Origin: Symbiodinium natans
Taxonomy: Eukaryota; Sar; Dinophyceae; Suessiales; Symbiodiniaceae
Reading direction: 5' to 3'
Length of the DNA: 64,000 nucleotides
Assembly: GCA_905221605.1 (NCBI GenBank)
Contig: CAJNDS010000043.1
Span: forward strand, 128,501-192,500
Shown here: positions 9,352 through 18,270 of the stretch, one piece after another
Layout of the letters: every line of letters starts with the position of its first letter
Numbering within the stretch: the first letter of the stretch is position 1
Translations under genes and position numbers: made by a program
The notes under the pieces: generated by a model
The model's input: the letters and a program-made list of their open reading frames with translations, nothing else
The model's database searches: none
Told to the model about the DNA's origin: nothing

Positions 9352-10669
9352 TTAGGGTTTAGGGTTTAGGGTTTAGGGGGTTGGGGGGTTAGGGTTCAAC
9401 GTGTTAGGGTTTAGGGGGTTGGGGGGTTAGGGTTCAGCGGGCTAGGGTTGAGGGTTTAGGGTTAAGGTTGTAGGGTGTAGGGTGTTGGGTGAGGGTTTAG
9501 GGGGGTAGGTTTGAGGGTTTAAGGGTTGTGGGGGTGGTTTAAAGTTCAGTGTTTCGGGTTGAAGGTCAGGGTTGCGAGTTTAGGGCGCGGACTAGGGAAC
9601 CGAATACCTCACAATTTAAGGAACCATTCCTTGATTTTTGCAAGAGGGGTCCTGCAACATGTTTTGAGGAAGATTCCTTCGTCATGCCTGCGTGCACATC
9701 AGCATTGTTTGACCTGTGTGGCCGACAGCCGTCATTGTCGCTGAAAGCTGTTGCCAAAGGACCCTAAACCCTAAACCCTAAACCCTAAACCCTAAACCCT
9801 AAACCCTAAACCCTAAACCCTAAACCCTAAACCCTAAACCCTAAACCCTAAACCCTAAACCCTAAGCCCTAAAATCCCTACTCCCTAAACCCTAAACCCT
9901 AAACCCTAAACCCTAAACCCTAAACCCTAAACCCTAAACCCTAAACCCTAAACCCTAAACCCTAAGCCCTACACCGCAATCAGGAGAAGCATAGCCAACA
10001 GCCGCCACCACCACCGCCACCGTGAACGGAAGCCTGGCTTTGAAGGCCCAAAGAGTGTTTTTCTGGCGGGTTTAGGGTTTAGGGTTTAGGGTTTAGGGTT
10101 TAGGGTTTAGGGTTTAGGGTTTCTTGGTGGTCTTTCTTGCAGGTAGCTCTCAACCCTAAACTCTAAACCCTAAACCCTAAACACTACACCAACCCAAAGC
10201 CCTAAACCCCAAACCTTAACCCCTGAACCCGAACTCTAAACCCTAGTTGTAAGTCTCACTAGGCTGACCTGCCTGCGTCACGCTCCGCTTCCTCCGCTTC
10301 ATGACTGCAACAATTCGCAAGAGGCTGACCTTGCCCCTAAACCCTAAACCCTAAACCCTAAACCCTAAACCCTAAACCCTAAACCCTAAACCCTAAACCC
10401 TAAACCCTAAACCCTAAACCCTAAACCCTAAACCCTAAACCCCAAACCCCAAACCCTAAACCCTAAACCCTAAACCCTAAACCCTAACCCTAAACCCTAA
10501 ACCCTAAACCCTAAACCCTAAACCCTAAGCCCTAAACCCTAAATCCTAAACCCTAAGCCCTAAACCCTAAACCCTAAACCTGAACCCTGAACCCTGAACC
10601 CTTGCATCCCTGTCTTCGGCCTCGATCGAAGTCTCACTGAGCCAATGGGCTCCCAAGGCCACGATGTTG
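9352..10669. repeat. Telomere-like arrays and unassigned interstitial sequence
   Basis: TTTAGGG-type sequence (9352-9525), a unique segment (9526-9762) without a clear gene, near-perfect CCCTAAA arrays (9763-9970), TTTAGGG (10066-10125), and a long CCCTAAA array (10336-10600). Short unique pieces at 9975-10065, 10240-10335 and 10605-10669 may be exons but no frame is convincing. Confidence 0.75.
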
Positions 10670-10770
10670 TGGTAGCCCAGTGGTTTAGGGTTTAGGGTTT
10701 AGGGTCCCCGGATAAAGTACCCAACCAAAGAAGGGATACCCTTCTTATGACATGGTTACTGGGCTACTCA
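10670..10770. mobile_element. Short inverted-repeat element (family B, copy 1)
   Basis: The left end TGGTAGCCCAGTGG is matched by the right end ATGGTTACTGGGCTACTCAG. The interior carries AAGTACCCAACCAAAGAAGGG and a short TTTAGGG array. The same termini flank introns at 14832, 16244, 17092, 19512 and 22621. Confidence 0.75.
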
Positions 10771-11795
10771 GATGTGCAAAAGACGTGCAATGCCTACTTA
10801 ACGACTCGAAAAAGGGTCGCTCAGTGGAGGTGCAGAGGGGCCCGAAAGTGTCAAGGGACGAAGGCTTGCACCCCTAAGATTGTACCCGTACCAGTTCCCC
10901 TCAATGTACTCCTTAATATGGCCCTAATGCTACCTTAAAGATCTTTTAACGCCCCCCCCCCCCCCAAACCCGAAGGACCACCCCGAGAAAGTCCAAGTCC
11001 GCTGCTGCTGCGATGTTCCGTACACCACGCAGATGGTGGTTGAAAGATCTACGGTCGGGCCATATACCCTAAACCCTAAATCCTAAACCCCAAACCCCAA
11101 CCTAAACCTAAACCCTAAAACCCTACTTCATATCAAGGGACCATGAAACTAGCAAGAATGACGTGCCAGGGAGCTTCCAGTTCCCTGCCCATGACTTGCT
11201 TCATGGTTGGAGTTAGGGTTTTTCGGGTTTAGGGATTTAGGTTTAGGGGTTTCGGGCTCAGGGTTTAAGGATTTGAGGGTTCAGGCGCCGTGTGTAAATT
11301 GCTGGTGCTGCCCAAGCCCAGATCTTTTTGCAGACAACGTATCATCAGCCTAGGTTACTTGGTCACCACAAAGCCCTAAGCCCTAAGCCTAAGCCCTAAG
11401 CCCTAAGCCCTAAGCCTAAGCCCTAAGCCCTAAGCCCTAAACCCGAAACCCCACAATAGGGACCTGTGGGGGTCCCCATTTTCGAGGTTAGAATATGCAC
11501 CTCATCCGCATTACGGCCGTGAGGGCGTAGCTCCCAGCAATGGGAGACCAATCTCAGGCCCCTGTCCGTATTAAGGTTTTTGGTTTCGGAGTTCAGGGAT
11601 TTTAGGGAGTTTGGAGTCTGGGGAGGTTAGGGCGTTTAGGGAATTCGGGGAGTTGGGGAGTTTAGGGAGTTCAAGGAGTTTAGGGAGTTTACGGAGTTTT
11701 GGGAGCCCACTCATGATGCCGCACCCAAACCCGAGCCCCAAGATGGCTTGCCGAACCCTGAACCCTTCAGCCCTGCGCCCTAAGAAAACTCTTCA
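10771..11795. other. Unique sequence, degenerate arrays and a poly-C run, no gene assigned
   Basis: Possible exon sequence follows the family B right end at 10771-10870. Poly-C at 10951-10966, CCCTAAG-type repeats at 11370-11440, and a segment at 11490-11530 with CATTACGGCCGTGAGGGCGT that resembles 12810-12830. No frame could be supported. Confidence 0.4.
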
Positions 11796-12500
11796 ACCCT
11801 AAACCCTAAACCCTAAACCCCTAAACCCAAAAACCCAAACCCTAAACCTAAACCCTAACCCTAAACCTAACCCAAACCCCAAACCCCAAACCCTAAACCC
11901 TAAACCATAAACCCTAAACCCTAAACCCTAAACCCTAAACCCTAAACCCCAAACCCTAAACCTAAACCCAAACACTAAGGGGATGAGCGACGAGACCTGG
12001 ATGCCTGTCGGGGGCCTCAGCTCCAACGTCAGCTGCGGACCAGAACCTCAGGTGTTTATCGGTTTCGGGTTTAGGGGTTTAGGGGCTAGGGTTTAGGGTT
12101 TAGGGTTTAGGGGTTTAGGGTTTAGGGTTTAGGGTTTAGGGTTTAGGGTTTAGGTTTTGTTTAGGGTTTAGGGTTTAGGGTTTAGGGTTTAGGGTTTAGG
12201 GTTTTTAGGGTTTAGGGTTTAGGGTTTAGGGTTTAGGGTTTAGGGTTTAGGGTTTAGGGTTTAGGGTTTAGGGTTTAGGGTTTAGGGTTTAGGGTTCGGG
12301 TTTAGGTGTTTAGGGTTTAGGGTTTCGGGTTTCGGGTTTAGGGGTTTAGGGTTTAGGGTTTAGGGTTTAGGGTTTAGGGTTTAGGGTTTAGGGTTAGGGT
12401 TGAGGGTTTAGGGGTTATAGGGTTTAGGGTTTAGGGTTTAGGGCTATGGCGTCCAGGGTTATAGGGTTTAGGGTTTAGGGTTATGGGGTTTAGGGGTATA
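11796..12500. repeat. CCCTAAA array followed by opposite-orientation TTTAGGG array
   Basis: CCCTAAA units at 11796-11980 and TTTAGGG units at 12060-12480 flank about 80 bp of unique sequence (11985-12058) that looks exonic (GAGACCTGGATGCCTGTCGG). The two arrays face each other and could form a long hairpin in the transcript. Confidence 0.85.
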
Positions 12501-12538
12501 GGATCAAGAGTTTGGGTTTCCGGGTTTAGGCTTCCAGG

Positions 12539-12905
12539 GGCTTGATTCGAGTGAAATCAAACCTTTCCGGCCATCCAGCATGCTGGCAAGCTTAAGCGAA
12601 TCCTCAGGTCAACTCGAACTCAGTACCTGCAAACCCCCCAAAAGTATCGCAAATGAGACATCCCCCCTATGGTTGTTTCCAAAATTTTACACTCCATAGA
12701 GAATAGAATCCCCTTACCCCTATTTTCGGAAACTCCCCTATAGCCACCCAAATTAGTATGTCTTTGGGCATCGGGAAGGGGTCCCCATATTGGAGACCTT
12801 CCCAACATGCACTACGGCCGTTAGGGCGTTCCGAGTTGCCGGACATTGTAGTGCCCCTTATACCCCCAAATGCTATAGTCTGCCCTGATTATGATATAAT
12901 ACAGG
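12539..12905. other. AT-rich unassigned sequence
   Basis: Unique sequence of lower GC content. It contains CACTACGGCCGTTAGGGCGT at about 12810, similar to 11497-11516. I see no gene in it. Confidence 0.4.
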
Positions 12906-12912
12906 ATCCCCC

Positions 12913-13243
12913 CCCCAAACCCTAAACCCTAAACCCTAAACCCTAAACCCTAAACCCTAAACCCTAAACCCTAAACCCTAAACCCTAAACCCTAAACCCT
13001 AAACCCTAAACCCTAAACCCTAAACCCTAAACCCTAAACCGAAGAAAGAAAAAAACAACAAAACAAGAGGCACCCCCCAACCCACCGCTAAATTCTACAC
13101 CCTAAACCCTAAACCCTAAACCCTAAACCCTAAACCCTAAACCCTAAACCCTAAACCCTAAACCCTAAACCCTAAACCCTAAACCCTAAACCCTAAACCC
13201 TAAACCCTAAACCCTAAACCCTAAACCCTAAACCCTAAACCCC
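12913..13243. repeat. Two near-perfect CCCTAAA arrays
   Basis: Arrays at 12917-13040 and 13100-13243 with about 18-20 uninterrupted units each, split by a 57-bp A-rich unique spacer. These are among the purest telomere-type stretches in the window, yet both ends are flanked by ordinary sequence. Confidence 0.9.
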
Positions 13244-13419
13244 ATCTCATGGGAACTTGTTTTCCCTTGCGTGCCTGCAGCTCAGGCTCCGGGTGGTGGC
13301 AGCCGATGGCATGGGGACCAAGCAAAGGGTTTAGGGTTTAGGGTTTAGGGTTTAGGGTTTAGGGAAGGGTTTCAAGACTCCCCTGTGTTCATCGCCGAAG
13401 GGTGGCCTGACGACCCTTG

Positions 13420-13553
13420 CTTGAAGGTTCATGGTACCTACTAACCAAACATTACATGCACTTACAACCCAATTAGAACCATATTAGGGTAACTAAGGGG
13501 CATATAAGTAGAATCCAGTCATCATTGGCTATCAAGTACCATGAATCTCCAAG
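13420..13553. mobile_element. 134-bp inverted-repeat element (family A, copy 2)
   Basis: The left end CTTGAAGGTTCATGG, continuing TACCTACTAACCAA, pairs with the right end TTGGCTATCAAGTACC and CCATGAATCTCCAAG. Termini match copy 1 at 5492-5636, but the interior differs apart from a CATATAAGTAGAATCC segment. It is non-coding. Confidence 0.8.
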
Positions 13554-13717
13554 TAAGCCACCCTGGGCGAGTTGCAGTGTTGGCCGCGTCGAAGAGTGGT
13601 GCCTGCGTGCACTGGTGTTAGGGTTTAGGGTTTAGGGTTTAGGGTTTAGGGTCACTTGTGTTTATTTCTTCGCGCAGCCGCGAAGCCTCAAACAGCTTTG
13701 TTGTCAACCTCTCTACA

Positions 13718-14043
13718 ATGGCACGTGTGAAGTCATGGACCATTGAGGATGTTTCCGGGTGGCTGGTGCAGAGCGGGTTTGAGAAGCTCGTGGATGACTT
13801 CCGCGATCAGGGAGTGGATGGTGAAGTTTTGCTTACTCTAACGTGCCTTGGACAGCAATCATCGCCTTGGACAGCAGTTCTCAACAGAATCTTGAAACCC
13901 TTAACCCTTAACCCTAAACCCTAAACCCTTAATGGCTCAGGCTTGAAGAGCTCAAGGAAGAGTTCCAGATGAAGTTGGGGGACCGCAAGAAAATGATCGA
14001 GCGAATTGAGAATTTGAAGGCCCGAGGATATCCGATCCAGTAA
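13718..14043 (+). CDS. Small SAM-domain protein (two exons)
   Basis: Joining 13718-13842 with 13941-14043 gives 75 residues ending in TAA. The protein starts MARVKSWTIEDVSGWLVQSG and continues with FEKLVDDFRDQGVDGEVLL, the first half of a sterile alpha motif (Trp/Glu-Asp-Val start, Gly-Phe, Gly-Glu/Leu-Leu). Exon 2 supplies LEELKEEFQMKLGDRKKMIE and RIENLKARG, the closing LG-x-R-xx-I-xx-I helix of SAM domains. Phase fits: AC plus G makes one Thr codon. The intron starts GTGCC, ends CTCAG and holds a duplicated GCCTTGGACAGCA and CCCTTAA repeats. SAM domains mediate protein-protein or RNA binding; here the domain is essentially the whole protein. The ATG at 13718 is chosen because the domain begins immediately after it. 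A longer spliced N-terminus cannot be excluded. Confidence 0.7.
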
Positions 14044-14439
14044 GCTGCACATGCAGTGGGGGCCATTCCTCGGTCTCCTGTGTTGCGAGGTTTCATCGTC
14101 GAGTTCCACTGAGGTAGACAGTCGCTTGGATGGCAAAAGTGACAGATGTTCACTACTGCGTCCGACTGCCTCCGACTGCGTGCTGCTTTAGATTCACTCG
14201 GTGCTGGTACTCTCATCGTCAATGTTAAAGTTCTCACCCATACTGGAAGCACGGCCATCGAGCAACATCATTCTGCTGACTTGGGGGTATCGTGTGCGGT
14301 GTTCGTGACGGAGTGTGTTTGCTTTCAGCAGCTTCTTGTTAGGTGGCCCGCCCAGTGCTGAGATGAGCAGGCACCCTGATGACTGTCGAAAGTGACAGCG
14401 CGTAGTGGCAGTACGACGCCTAAGTGCCGGCTTTGGCCA
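14044..14439. other. Intergenic or untranslated sequence
   Basis: Unique sequence between the SAM-domain stop and the ribonuclease gene. Open frames on both strands show no domain. It may contain the 3' end of the SAM gene and the 5' part of the next one; dinoflagellate promoters have no motif I could identify here. Confidence 0.4.
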
Positions 14440-14710
14440 GGTCTGGGACGCCCAGCACGGAGATCGAGAAGTTCTACTTGCTAGACGGCCGCAACATTGC
14501 GTGCCAAGGAGGCTGCTGCGGGGTTTTAGGGTTTGGAGTTTCGGGTCTCTTGACAGTTCAAAAGCTCCTTCCAAGGCCCAACCCAATTCAGAACAGCGAC
14601 CCAAGAGCTGAGACCGTCGTTGAAGTGCGCGCCCCAAGCCCCAAACCTCAAACCTCAAACCCCAAACTCCAAACGCTAAACCCTAGACCCTACGCCCTAA
14701 ACCCTAAACC

Positions 14711-14743
<33 letters not shown>

Positions 14744-17700
14744 TCCTAAACCCTAAACCCCAGGGCTTGGACCTTAACCCCAGTCTTCAGGCGAGAGCTT
14801 CGACAAGCCCAACTTGAAGAAGCTGATGAAGGCTTCTAGGATGCCCAGTAGTGCCCTTATTCCCTTTTTTGGGGTTTGGGGTTTAGGGTTTAGGGTTTAG
14901 GGCTAGGGTTTCGGGTTTGGGGGCCTTAGGTCGCCTCATAAACCCCTTGTTACGCAGAAAAGGGCACCCTTCTCGTATTTCTTGGATCATAAACCCCTTT
15001 TTACCCAGAAAAGGGCACCCTTTTCGTATTTCAGATTTCTGGGCTACTCAGGCTCTGAGTTGGCACATGGCACATCGCCCGGACTGGAAGGTCCTGACGT
15101 TTGTCTACGAGGCCAGGGTTTAGGGTTTAGGGTTTAGGGTTTAGGGTTTAGGGTTTAGGGTTTAGGGTTTAGGGTTTAGGGTTTAGGGTTTGGGGCTTAG
15201 GGTTTAGGGCTTAGGGTTCAAGGTTAGGGCTTAGGGTTTAGGGCTTAGGGTTCAGGGTTAGGGTTTAGAGGTTTCCATGTTCAGCCAGCGCACGGTAGGC
15301 TTTTTGGGACGCTGTGTCAGTTGCAAACCTGCAGCTCAAGATGTAGACTCCGATGGCAGACTTTTTTGAAGCCTGGGGACCCGCGAGGCCCTCATGGATC
15401 AATGGAATGATGAGTATCCGAAACTCGGTCGGATTACAAGGGTTTAGGGTTTAGGGTTTAGGGCTACTAGGTAGGCCCTTGGGACATTTTATATGTTCCC
15501 TTTTGGGTTTAAAAGAGGCTCATATTTAGGAATCTTGTTAGGGGGGGGGGGGGGGTTTTGGGCCATCCTAGGACACAAGCCAGGGACTTGGCTCAGACAA
15601 TCACCAAGACACCGCGACGCGAAGACGTCGACAAGTTCATCATTCGGATGGCTGCAGATGCAACGAAGCTGGGTCATTGTTGAGAATTATTTTACATCTT
15701 TACATCCTTATGAATACTTAAAACCAGTAAGGAACAAAAAGGATCATGTTTAATAGTACTTATATTAACAATCTACAGAATTAATAACATTACTAGCATC
15801 AAGAATTATAGTAGTGATAGCACCCCAAGAATGGTGCAGGAAGCGCGGCTGCCTGGTGAAGATTGTCTCCAATGACAACTTTCGGGAGTACATCGGCGAG
15901 GTGGAGGACTTCCACTTCTCGGAAGACTGGGTCCGAGAACACGTACGGGGCCCTTGTTGTTTCGGGGGTAAAAAGGAGGGACCCCTAGAAAGGGACACTT
16001 CGTCTTATTCCCTTATATAACCTTCATATATATATATACATATATACCTTATATAGTCCCTATATACCTAACTAGCCCATAGATATTCCCTCAAGAACCC
16101 CCCCAAGGTCCCTTATAAGGGTTCCTCCTTTCGTCCCTTGAGTTGTGACATCGTGTGAGAGTTTGGGTGTGAATCTGCCCTACAAGAGACTGTCAACGCG
16201 ACGAGTCGATGAGGTTGTCAAATTTTGCTTCACTGCGGGTTCCGAAGCTTGGTGGCCTTAGTGGTGCCCTTTACCCCTTTTTTTGGGTTCCGGGCTCCCT
16301 TATAAAGTACCCAATAAAAAAGGGGTGCCCTTATTGGAAACCCTAAACCCTAAACCCTAAGCCCTAAACCCGAAACCCTAACCCCGGAACCCGATACCCG
16401 AAACCCTAAGCCCGAAACCTATTATACCATGGTTACTAGGGCGACTAAGGAAGAGTTCATCCCTGCCGATGGAATTGGGGAAGGCTTTGCGTCAGATGTG
16501 GGAAGAGCTGCTGTGGAAATGCCAGAGGCAAGCGCCACGGAGAGGCCAGCTTCCCAGAAGTTTAGGGTTTAGGGTTTAGGGTTTAGGCTTTAGGGTTTAG
16601 GGTTTAGGGTTTAGGGTTTAGGGTTTAGGGCCCAAAACACTAGTGGCACTTGTGGTACGCAGTGGCGTCCTTGGGCGTTTTTTTGTGCCTTGGGGGTCTG
16701 TCGCAGGGTTGCTGAAGTCGATGCCGGCATGGTTGGGCTACCAGTTCTGCTTACCGGAAGGGGTGCGAAGAACCCATCTTCTATTCAGATTGCGACCGGA
16801 GTGGAGGAAGCTACTTGGTTTCTCTGAGATGACCTCTGTTCGTACTGCCGTTTGTGCTGCTTTTCTCATGACAAGTCCTTTGCAAAACGAAGCAAACTCA
16901 CGCTGCAGCTTCAAGAGGCTCATGTCGCAGAGAGTTCGCGCTTTAGGGTCTAGGGTCTAGGGTCTAGGGTCTAGGGTTTAGGGTTTAGGGTTTAGGGTTT
17001 AGGGTTTAGGGTTTAGGGTTTAGGGTCTCTTCTCAGGTGCGATGCCCTCATCGCTTGTGCCCTCTGCGGCTGCAAGTCCAGGAGTCCAGGGGCCGCTTGG
17101 TGGCCTTAGTGGTGCCCTTTTTCCCTTTTTTTGGTTCAAGGTTCCCTTATGAGGGTTTAGGGTTTAGGGTTTAGGGTTTTTTGGGTTCAAGGTTCCCTTA
17201 TACATTAACCAACCAAAAAGAGGGGTTAGGGTTTAGGGTTTGGGGTTTAGGGTTTAGGGTTTAGGGTTTAGGGTTTACAATATGGTTACTGGGGTACCAA
17301 GGCCTGTACACGATCCAAGTGACAGGCCTGGAAACGCCTGCGTCCAGAGCGAAGCGGCCGGTCCTCAGATTCAATCCCAGAAGCTTAGGGGCTCTTGGGA
17401 ATGATTTTTAAAGTTTTGGTTACTGAGATTCCTAAACCCTAAACCCTAAACCCTAAACCCTAAACCCTAAACCCTAAACCCTCCACCCTAAACCCTAAAC
17501 CCTAAACCCTAAACCCTAAACCCTAAACCCTTAACCTTTGCTAGAGTTCCAAGTTCAGCATAGGAAGGGCCATCAGAAGCTGGTGTCCGACGTGCGCGCG
17601 ACCTTTGGAGCTGCGAAGCGAGGCTCCTTCAGGGTTTATGGTTTAGGGTTTAGGGTTTAGGGTTTAGGGTTTAGGGCTGCGAAGCCAGGCTCCTTCAGTG

Positions 17701-17771
17701 GCAGAGGAGGTGCGCCGGCGCCCGAAGGGCAAAGGCCAGGCTTTCGTGGCCGTGCTTTTTGGGCCGGATGA
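14440..17771 (+). CDS. Regnase/NYN-type PIN-fold ribonuclease, about 12 exons
   Basis: Exons deduced at about 14440-14520, 14791-14831, 15051-15116, 15370-15440, 15584-15664, 15840-15942, 16170-16243, 16450-16557, 17037-17091, 17302-17395, 17547-17632 and 17697-17771 (stop TGA 17769-17771). Joined segments give FYLLDGRNIACQGG, then LMKALSWHMAHRPDWKVL with TFVYEAR, then EDVDKFIIRMAADATKRGC with LVKIVSNDNFREY. This order (Asp-Gly-x-Asn-Ile-Ala; Trp/Val/Thr-Phe-Val; Asp-Lys-Phe-Ile; Val-Ser-Asn-Asp-Asn-Phe-Arg) matches the Zc3h12a/Regnase-like NYN ribonuclease family, which uses these aspartates to cleave mRNA. After the domain comes a linker and a Gly/Arg-rich tail (RGSFSGRGGAPAPEGQRPGF), suggesting RNA association. 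Most junctions were phase-checked by translation; the exon near 15370 and the 5' start are least certain. At least four introns are repeated inverted-repeat elements. Confidence 0.65.
14832..15050 (+). mobile_element. Intron formed by family B element (copy 2)
   Basis: The intron begins GCTTCTAGGATGCCCAGTAG and ends TTTCTGGGCTACTCAG; the next exon starts GCTCTGAG. Target duplication GCTTCT/GCTCTG at the two borders plus the termini TGCCCAGTAGTGCCC and CTGGGCTACTCAG identify an insertion. Removing it fuses LMK and ALSWHM in frame with a GC-AG intron. The interior contains a TTTAGGG array and a duplicated ACCCAGAAAAGGGCACCCTT unit. Confidence 0.75.
15117..15369 (+). repeat. Intron filled by TTTAGGG array
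   Basis: A near-perfect TTTAGGG array starts directly at the exon end GAGGCCAGG and decays into TTAGGGC variants to about 15270. A unique stretch then leads to an acceptor TTTTTTGAAG at about 15369. Confidence 0.7.
15441..15583 (+). mobile_element. Intron with TTTAGGG array and family D left end
   Basis: After the exon end ATTACAAG come a short TTTAGGG array and GGTAGGCCCTTGGGACATTT...GTTCCCTTTTGGGTTTAA. The same motif follows exon ends at 20861 and 24190. A poly-G run (15541-15555) precedes the acceptor CAAGCCAG at 15583. Splicing here restores RITRDLAQTITK. Confidence 0.6.
15665..15839 (+). mobile_element. Intron formed by family C element (copy 1)
   Basis: The intron reads GAAGCTGGGTCATTGTTGAG to CACCCCAAGAATGGTGCAG, and the downstream exon starts GAAGCGCGG. 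GAAGC is duplicated at both borders and the termini GGGTCATTGTTG and CAAGAATGGTGCAG are inverted. Removing 15665-15839 gives MAADATKRGCLVKIVSNDN in frame through the catalytic region, implying a GA-AG intron. The interior is AT-rich. Confidence 0.8.
15943..16169 (+). mobile_element. Intron with inverted-repeat ends (family G)
   Basis: The intron begins GTACGGGGCCCTTGTTG, then GGGGGTAAAAAGGAGGGACC; the far side carries AAGGTCCC...GGTTCCTCCTTTCGTCCCTTG, an imperfect inverted match. The middle is a TATA-rich run (16025-16075). Only one copy is seen and the exact acceptor is uncertain. Confidence 0.5.
16244..16449 (+). mobile_element. Intron formed by family B element (copy 3)
   Basis: Begins GAAGCTTGGTGGCCTTAGTG, ends CATGGTTACTAGGGCGACTAAG, and the next exon starts GAAGAGTTC. 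GAAG is the target duplication and the inverted termini match family B. Splicing gives CFTAGSEEFIPADGIGEG in frame; the 5' dinucleotide is GA. Confidence 0.8.
16559..17036 (+). repeat. Intron with TTTAGGG arrays and unique core
   Basis: TTTAGGG arrays at 16560-16630 and 16945-17025 enclose 300 bp of unique sequence. An open frame at 16643-16960 crosses the core but runs into the array and has no domain. It could be an additional exon or a decayed insert. Confidence 0.5.
17092..17301 (+). mobile_element. Intron formed by family B element (copy 4)
   Basis: Begins GCCGCTTGGTGGCCTTAGTG, ends TATGGTTACTGGGGTACCAAG, and the next exon starts GCCTGTAC. GCC is repeated at the borders. Two TTTAGGG arrays and a duplicated TTTTTTGGTTCAAGGTTCCC segment lie inside. 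Splicing gives SPGVQGPVHDPSDRPGN in frame. Confidence 0.75.
17633..17696 (+). repeat. TTTAGGG intron flanked by an exon-end duplication
   Basis: The exon end GCTGCGAAGCGAGGCTCC(TTCAG) before the array is repeated after it as GCTGCGAAGCCAGGCTCC(TTCAG) with one mismatch. The second copy supplies the 3' splice site, so that GSF joins SGRGGAP. This is a direct duplication of about 23 bp bordering an intron. Confidence 0.7.
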
Positions 17772-18270
17772 GGACACTTGGCAACCCTAAACCCTAACCC
17801 TAAACCCTAAACCCTAAACCCTAAACCCTTTTCTTTCCTTTCTTGGGAAAAGTGAAAGAGTGCGTGAAATGCAGTATAATGTTTCGGTTTCTCACCTGCG
17901 CTCATGAATTTTATTCGTGCACTGATGTAAGAATACCAACATAAAGGTGCAGAGCACATTACAGGGTCAATGAATGATGCCATAAGGACACGCATAAATA
18001 TATTAATTTGCCCTGTGAGTGAACGCAACCAGCTATTTACTTTCATAATCTTATTAGCGTGCCAAGCAGACGTCTTTTGTTTCGTTCATATCGTTCATTA
18101 TATTCCAGGCGCACTTCTTTAATGCAATTCCCTCACTCACTTGTTCACTTCGCTCACGAAATGCCCCGTCAAATACAGTAGTTTTACTGGGTCATTGCGC
18201 TCACTCTGTTCACTTGGTATATTAATAGAGGGGGTGCCCTGATTATCAGGATGGTTTCTAGGCTACCAAG
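17772..18270. other. Intergenic AT-rich sequence ending in a family B right end
   Basis: A CCCTAAA array (17790-17828) is followed by about 400 bp of AT-rich unique sequence with no supported gene. The right end GGATGGTTTCTAGGCTACCAAG at 18249-18270 belongs to family B and provides the acceptor for the GT8 exon at 18271; no clear left end is found, so the upstream exon of the GT8 gene is missing or unrecognised. Confidence 0.5.

Noticed and set aside
12913-13243. True telomere or chromosome end
   Set aside because: Arrays are internal, occur in both orientations throughout the window and are flanked by exons and unique sequence on both sides.
16643-16960. 105-codon plus frame as a gene
   Set aside because: It runs from one TTTAGGG array into another, has no domain, and is not needed to join the ribonuclease exons; kept only as a possible exon.
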